From NCBI GenBank assembly GCA_029891345.1, contig CM057000.1:135500163-135564162 (forward strand): DNA of 64,000 bases, written 5' to 3'. Below, piece after piece: positions 59,481-64,000 of this stretch. The notes below the pieces were generated by a model. That model made no database searches. It was not told where the DNA came from and saw only the letters and a list, made by a program, of their open reading frames with translations. The DNA comes from Dryococelus australis (Eukaryota; Arthropoda; Insecta; Phasmatodea; Phasmatidae). The position numbers and the translations under genes were made by a program. The first letter of the stretch is position 1, and every line of letters starts with the position of its first letter.

Positions 59481-61380
59481 ATGCCAGTGCCTGACCCCTT
59501 CCTTAATTCATCCCTGTTACTCCCCCACCAAGTACATGCAAGAGCAATCTTTAATTCTTTTCATGTGTGTCACTTTTAGTCTGATGATGATGAATGAGAT
59601 AAGTAGTAATTGCAACTTTATAACTAATCAATAATATAATGCTGATTGAAGCAATGAGTTAGTTTTGGTGATAAAAAAAGGGGGGGGGGTTCTGGCATGG
59701 TCAAAATAACATGTATTTCACTGAGTATTAGGTGAATGAGGCCGTGATGCAAGGGCAGTTCCTTCCCTTCGGGGTGTCATGAGAAGTGATTTCACCTCCC
59801 CCACATCCACCCACTATAAAATAATAATTTGCTTTTTCCTTCGGAGTATGGATGGAAGTGTTAAATGTTAAGCAATTTCACTCCTCGCCGTCTACCCTCG
59901 GCTAAAAATAATTATCTAATTTTGGTGAAAATGATTACTGTTTTTTTTTTTACCTCATGCACACATGTATGGGTCCTGATGCACTGCTACTATTGCCATC
60001 ATGAAAGAAATTGTGCCACCACAATCAATTCTGACTATAGATTGTTGCTACTAGTATTTCACGTCGACAATTTCGCTTTTGCACTCCTGCACAGGGATTT
60101 GGGGCTACGACTTCTATTTGGGCCTCCGACCAGGGTTTAAAGACAATTCCTGGGGGTTCTTACCCTTAATTATTCTTTACAGAGGTTGTGGGGGGTGAAA
60201 TAATTTTTATTTGCGACATCACGGCACTTTGTAACCACTAGAGGCGATTTTGTTCTTACCCACCCTGTCTATCTGCTTTCTTTTCTTCCTCTTTATCTGC
60301 TGTTCTTTTGTTCTCTTACTCTCTGATGTTTTCTTTATTCTTGTTGATTTTTCTATCCATTGTGTTTTTTGTCCTAGGTTGTATATTTTTCGCCACTATA
60401 CCCACCTGTACAGCTCATTCTTGCAGCACCATGGAGATTTAAAATGTTTGTTTTATATCTCTGCAGTACTGTAAAAGCGTACTGTATTGCTCCATCCCCA
60501 GCTGGAGCCCCGCGCACTTGATTGCTTTAGCATTCATGCGGTGGTGAAGTGGGAGGGCGATGACGAAAATTATACCAGTTCCAGACCGAACGATGGATGA
60601 CCTGTTCCAAACTGAAGGTTGGATAACTGGCACAAAAAAGAAATGTCTTTAATGAAAAAATATATATATGAAAATAAAAACTGAATAAAAATGTAGTAAA
60701 AATATGTTTAGTTTCTAAGGTACACCTTTTCCTTATATTTTTAAAAAGAAAATACTTAAAAATTCTTAAACATAAGAATTTACTTAAAAAGAAAAGAAAT
60801 ACTATTAAAAAATCTTACCTATGACTGTAACAAGAAAAATATGCAAAAAGAAAAAAAATACTTAAAAAATTACTATTTGAAAAAATTCTTATTGCATGTC
60901 TACAACTATATGAAAAAAAAAGTCTTATTAATGGTCTGTATAAGTCTTGGATAGCCATAAGGGCTACAAAAACACATATAAAAATACTTATTGCATGTTT
61001 GTGACTATATAAAAAATGTATTATTGCTGGTCTATGTCTCGGATAGCCAAAAAAAAATTACTACACATTCTTAATCTAGAATTATCATGACAAAATATGT
61101 ATTCGTCCCCTGCATACACACACATACGCACATGCTATTACTTCTTTGAAACCCCGCTTTCCAACACTTACTATATTAATTTAGTTGGCTAGGTTAACAA
61201 TTATGCCAGTGACCACAAGGTCCGGCAGTTCGATCCCCTACCCCTCCACAGGGTTTTTAATCTCTGCGAAAATCTAACAGCACTCCTGGTTGTCGCTCGA
61301 TGACTTAAAATACTGTAAACAAAATATCAGACAACAGTGACACACAACAGCGCCTCACAGCAGGTGATGAAGGAATAACT
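59481..61380. other. spacer, no recognised gene
   Basis: Follows the polymerase relic. Contains a G run near 59681, A+T-rich sequence at 60640-61080 and a weak box-B-like word (cagttcgatccccta) near 61229. Frames at 59865-60633 are hydrophobic or short and show no domain. Confidence 0.45.
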
Positions 61381-61502
61381 TCAAACAATATGGCGGACAC
61401 ATACCAGCACCCCTAGTGTGTCGTTCATCGACTTAGGCGAGATAACTACGTAAATGGCAGGCGAAGAAGGCGACAAGAGAAAGATGAGGGGGAGGCATGT
61501 TG

Positions 61503-61508
<6 letters not shown>

Positions 61509-61556
<48 letters not shown>
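61509..61556. repeat. (GA)n microsatellite
   Basis: About 24 uninterrupted GA units; gives Ser-Leu repeat frames on the minus strand. Confidence 0.97.
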
Positions 61557-61560
<4 letters not shown>

Positions 61561-61564
61561 GGAA

Positions 61565-61822
61565 TAACATAGCATGTATAAACAAGATGGAATAACAGAG
61601 AGCCCAGATGGAATGATAGAGTATGAAAAAACAAAATGAAATGATAGAGCACGAAAAAACAAGACAGAACAATAGAGCATGGAAAAAAACCCGAAGGAAT
61701 GGTATATTATAAAGTGGAAAACAAAATTGTGGATGGAAACAAGATAGCAACTGGAAACAAAATGGCTGGCGATAACAAGATGACAACCGGGAACAAGATG
61801 GTTGACGAAAACTAGATGGCGG
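61565..61822. repeat. diverged short tandem repeats, including an 18-bp unit
   Basis: 61575-61690 has imperfect units of about 30 bp (atggaatgatagagtatg-like). 61712-61822 has six units of about 18 bp (ggaaacaagatggc-like). On the minus strand the 18-bp units read as a loose hexapeptide repeat (NHLVPG, CHLVIA, SHFVSS, CYLVSI). The 180-codon minus frame here is therefore repeat-driven. Confidence 0.75.
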
Positions 61823-62426
61823 CCAATCCTTAGTTGCCAACCCTTGCCCTGGAACCTACATTTCCCTGCCACTGTCACTTTGTTTGAGCAGTTGGAATAA
61901 TTATAACGGCTTTTCTTATGCACAGCAAGTATTGTTTACAGTTATCGTTTTAGTGCGGCTGTGCCTGCTGTTTTCATTTATGTAAGTTTTGCTGTATTGC
62001 ATTTTTTAGCGTATCAGCACAAATAATAACGAAAATAGCTTCGGAATTACGTGTTAATTTAAAAGTAAATGAAAATTTTCGTGAGTTAGTTTACCGTGTG
62101 AATGCAGTCAAAAATTAATTTATAACTGTTAGGTACCTGCGTTTTTTTTTTTTCTTTTTTGTCAATGATACGAGTAGCATTAATGGCCTAATTTTGCGCT
62201 GTTTTAAATTATGTGAACGGAATAAACAATCTTTACGTGAAATAATCTTTTGAGTACCTAGGTTAAGTTACTGAATGTTTTTTTTATAAGTAATGTTTTT
62301 AAACGTGGTTTAACTTTTTATAAATCTCACAAAACTAGAATTCATTTCAAAATTAAAATAACTTTCGAGTAATGGCTCACCCAACACTGGCCCTCTACTG
62401 ATAGGTACTCCCACCTAACACACATT
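61823..62426. other. A+T-rich spacer
   Basis: No gene seen. Confidence 0.5.
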
Positions 62427-62853
62427 AGACGCTTAGCACTGTCTTCACAAATTTTTAATCAACGGTTGAAAAATCACCCCATGATGAGCGTGGCTTTTTC
62501 CAAGTGAGGCACGTATCAGAAGTGTTTCTATATATCCAATAACACAGAATTGCCTCATTTTTGTTTGAATTTGAAGTTTCACTGAACTTATATAGTATCT
62601 CTAAATTTTAATAATTCATTTACATTTAATATGAATATAAACAGGGGAAAAGTACGTGTGTTGGTGATGCCTAACAAGAAATAGTTCTCCTACGAAATAT
62701 AATTAGACCAGGTGCGCACGAATGCTGTGCGTTGTTCCTTGGGTATAATTTTCCAGACTTTGCTAAGCTTTATTTGTTTTAGGCTGGGAAACAGCCTGAA
62801 ATTAGAACTTAAGTTGAGTTTCAAAGAAGTTGGAAGTTACCACGAAGCCTAGC
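62427..62853 (+). mobile_element. family B MITE, copy 4
   Basis: The left end after TTA aligns to copy 1 (gtcttcacaaatttttaatc and gttgaaaaatcaccccatg). The interior gcgcacgaatgctgtgcgtt and tttccagactttgctaagct are diagnostic. The right end taccacgaagcctagc is diverged. Confidence 0.7.
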
Positions 62854-64000
62854 TACGAGCAGGGACACGACCAATCTGTAAAGTTTAAGGGGCGACTGAA
62901 TTTGTTAACTGAATTTTCAGTCTTTCTGACTAATTTACATAGAAAGTGTCTTTCCGCAGCTGGATCGTTGAAATATTTGGACATGGGTTTCATTGCCATT
63001 TTTGTTTAGCGCCCAAAGTGTTAGGATATAATGGCAAACCGCTGGTTTATACGTTCACTTCGCCGAGCCTCATTCTTTCAACGTAATGCAAACAGCCTGA
63101 AACAAGCCTGCAGGTATCAGATATCATCGTGGGGAAACTGAGCAATCTAAATTGATATGATACTATTCAGTAAGTAAAGAAATTATGCCACTTCTAACCC
63201 CGTCAAAGTGTAGCACAAAAACTTTTTCTTTCTGTTTGTAGCCAAACCAAAACTAAATATAGCAATATAATAGTTTAAAAAGTCCGCAAGAAAAATACTT
63301 ATGTCGTTGTTCTTCTTATAGGCCGTTTATCTTTGTCAATATGTATCCATGTAGGAACTTCTACATTTTTAACGAAAAATAATTACTATACGTCTTAGTA
63401 CACGTGTGTGACGTGTGTGTGTGTGATGTGTGTGTGTGTGCGTGCTTGCGGGTGTGTTTTAGTCGTTTGCGCGATGTTGAATGTTTTTTAGCTTTAGATT
63501 TTATTGTTTTTCCCCTCTTTATGTTTGGTACTGTACATTATTGTCAGTTAGTGACAATTATATCCCTTTCGTTTCTATAAATCGTTCTATTACAAATTAA
63601 GAATTCTTTATCTGCTACTTAGATGCATGTAAACTTACTGTAACTTATTTTGATATCCTTTGTTTCATAGCCTATATCTTGCTGTCGCTGTGCGTTAGCT
63701 TTGTTTTATTGCAATTCACATGATATTCTTAGTTTCATAACTTCGTGATTTGGTATCTCTGTGCGGTATCTTTTATTTAATTTATTTTTATTTTTCATTC
63801 TAGCAGTAGTAAAGTGTAAGGCAAGGCAGATATGACTTAAATTTTCCCCTTGTATAAATAAGTAGTAATTAAATTAATAACTCTCTACTTGGAGGAAAAA
63901 TGATGACAGTCAACTACCTTGATACAATACTTATATTTATTTTATTGATTAAAACTAATTAACTTTTCCAGCCACAGCTACCCTCACATACTCCTTACTC
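62854..64000. other. A+T-rich spacer with a (GT)n-like run at 63403-63460
   Basis: No gene recognised to the end of the window. Confidence 0.5.

Noticed and set aside
61381..61923. 180-codon minus frame as a membrane protein
   Set aside because: Its Ser-Leu run is the (GA)n microsatellite and its hexapeptide stretch is the 18-bp tandem repeat; no independent coding evidence.

Overview
This window reads as nuclear DNA of an arthropod, most likely an insect with a large, repeat-laden genome. Coding signatures are all of transposon or virus-like type, at least one has a spliced GT-AG intron, mobile elements are nested, and A+T-rich spacer is broken by CpG-rich patches and microsatellites. I found no intact host gene, no rRNA and no credible functional tRNA. 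Every recognisable coding region is broken by stops, frameshifts or truncation. The species call is inference from element content; nothing here fixes it.

Layout. 0.5-2 kb: a decayed mariner transposase whose 3' part is expanded into a 15-bp minisatellite; a 69-bp tandem array follows at 2.5-2.9 kb. 5.5-8.2 kb: a terminal-inverted-repeat (TIR) element, then a degenerate array of 210-290 bp units. 9.2-12.2 kb: two inverted copies of MITE family B and a Tc1-like transposase split by a segment encoding an SF3-helicase-like Walker A/B core. 14.5-14.9 kb: a foldback centred on (TA)n. 17-18.8 kb: MITEs of families A and B. 19.3-25.4 kb: the same 210-290 bp array in the opposite orientation, split by a 2.9-kb DNA transposon (20525-23456) with an unusual transposase-like pseudogene and by a 0.9-kb long-TIR element (23669-24573).

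26-30 kb holds an internally deleted mariner with about 58-bp TIRs, tRNA-derived SINEs and a minus-strand mariner pseudogene. 30-35 kb holds CpG-rich DNA, a CGATA motif cluster, and two family A MITEs sharing an identical downstream flank. 36-37.2 kb is the 3' part of a LINE on the minus strand. 38-55 kb is spacer with family A MITEs and three copies of family C, a TIR element with an internal tRNA-like block. 51.1-51.5 kb is a 72-bp tandem array with an open frame. 56.6-59.5 kb is a broken Polinton/virus-type protein-primed DNA polymerase B. The last 4.5 kb is spacer with simple repeats and one family B MITE.

The genes do not form a pathway; the window records layered insertion, nesting and decay. 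The best candidates for something undescribed are the 2.9-kb transposon at 20525-23456, the helicase segment inside a Tc1 copy, and the tRNA-bearing family C elements.
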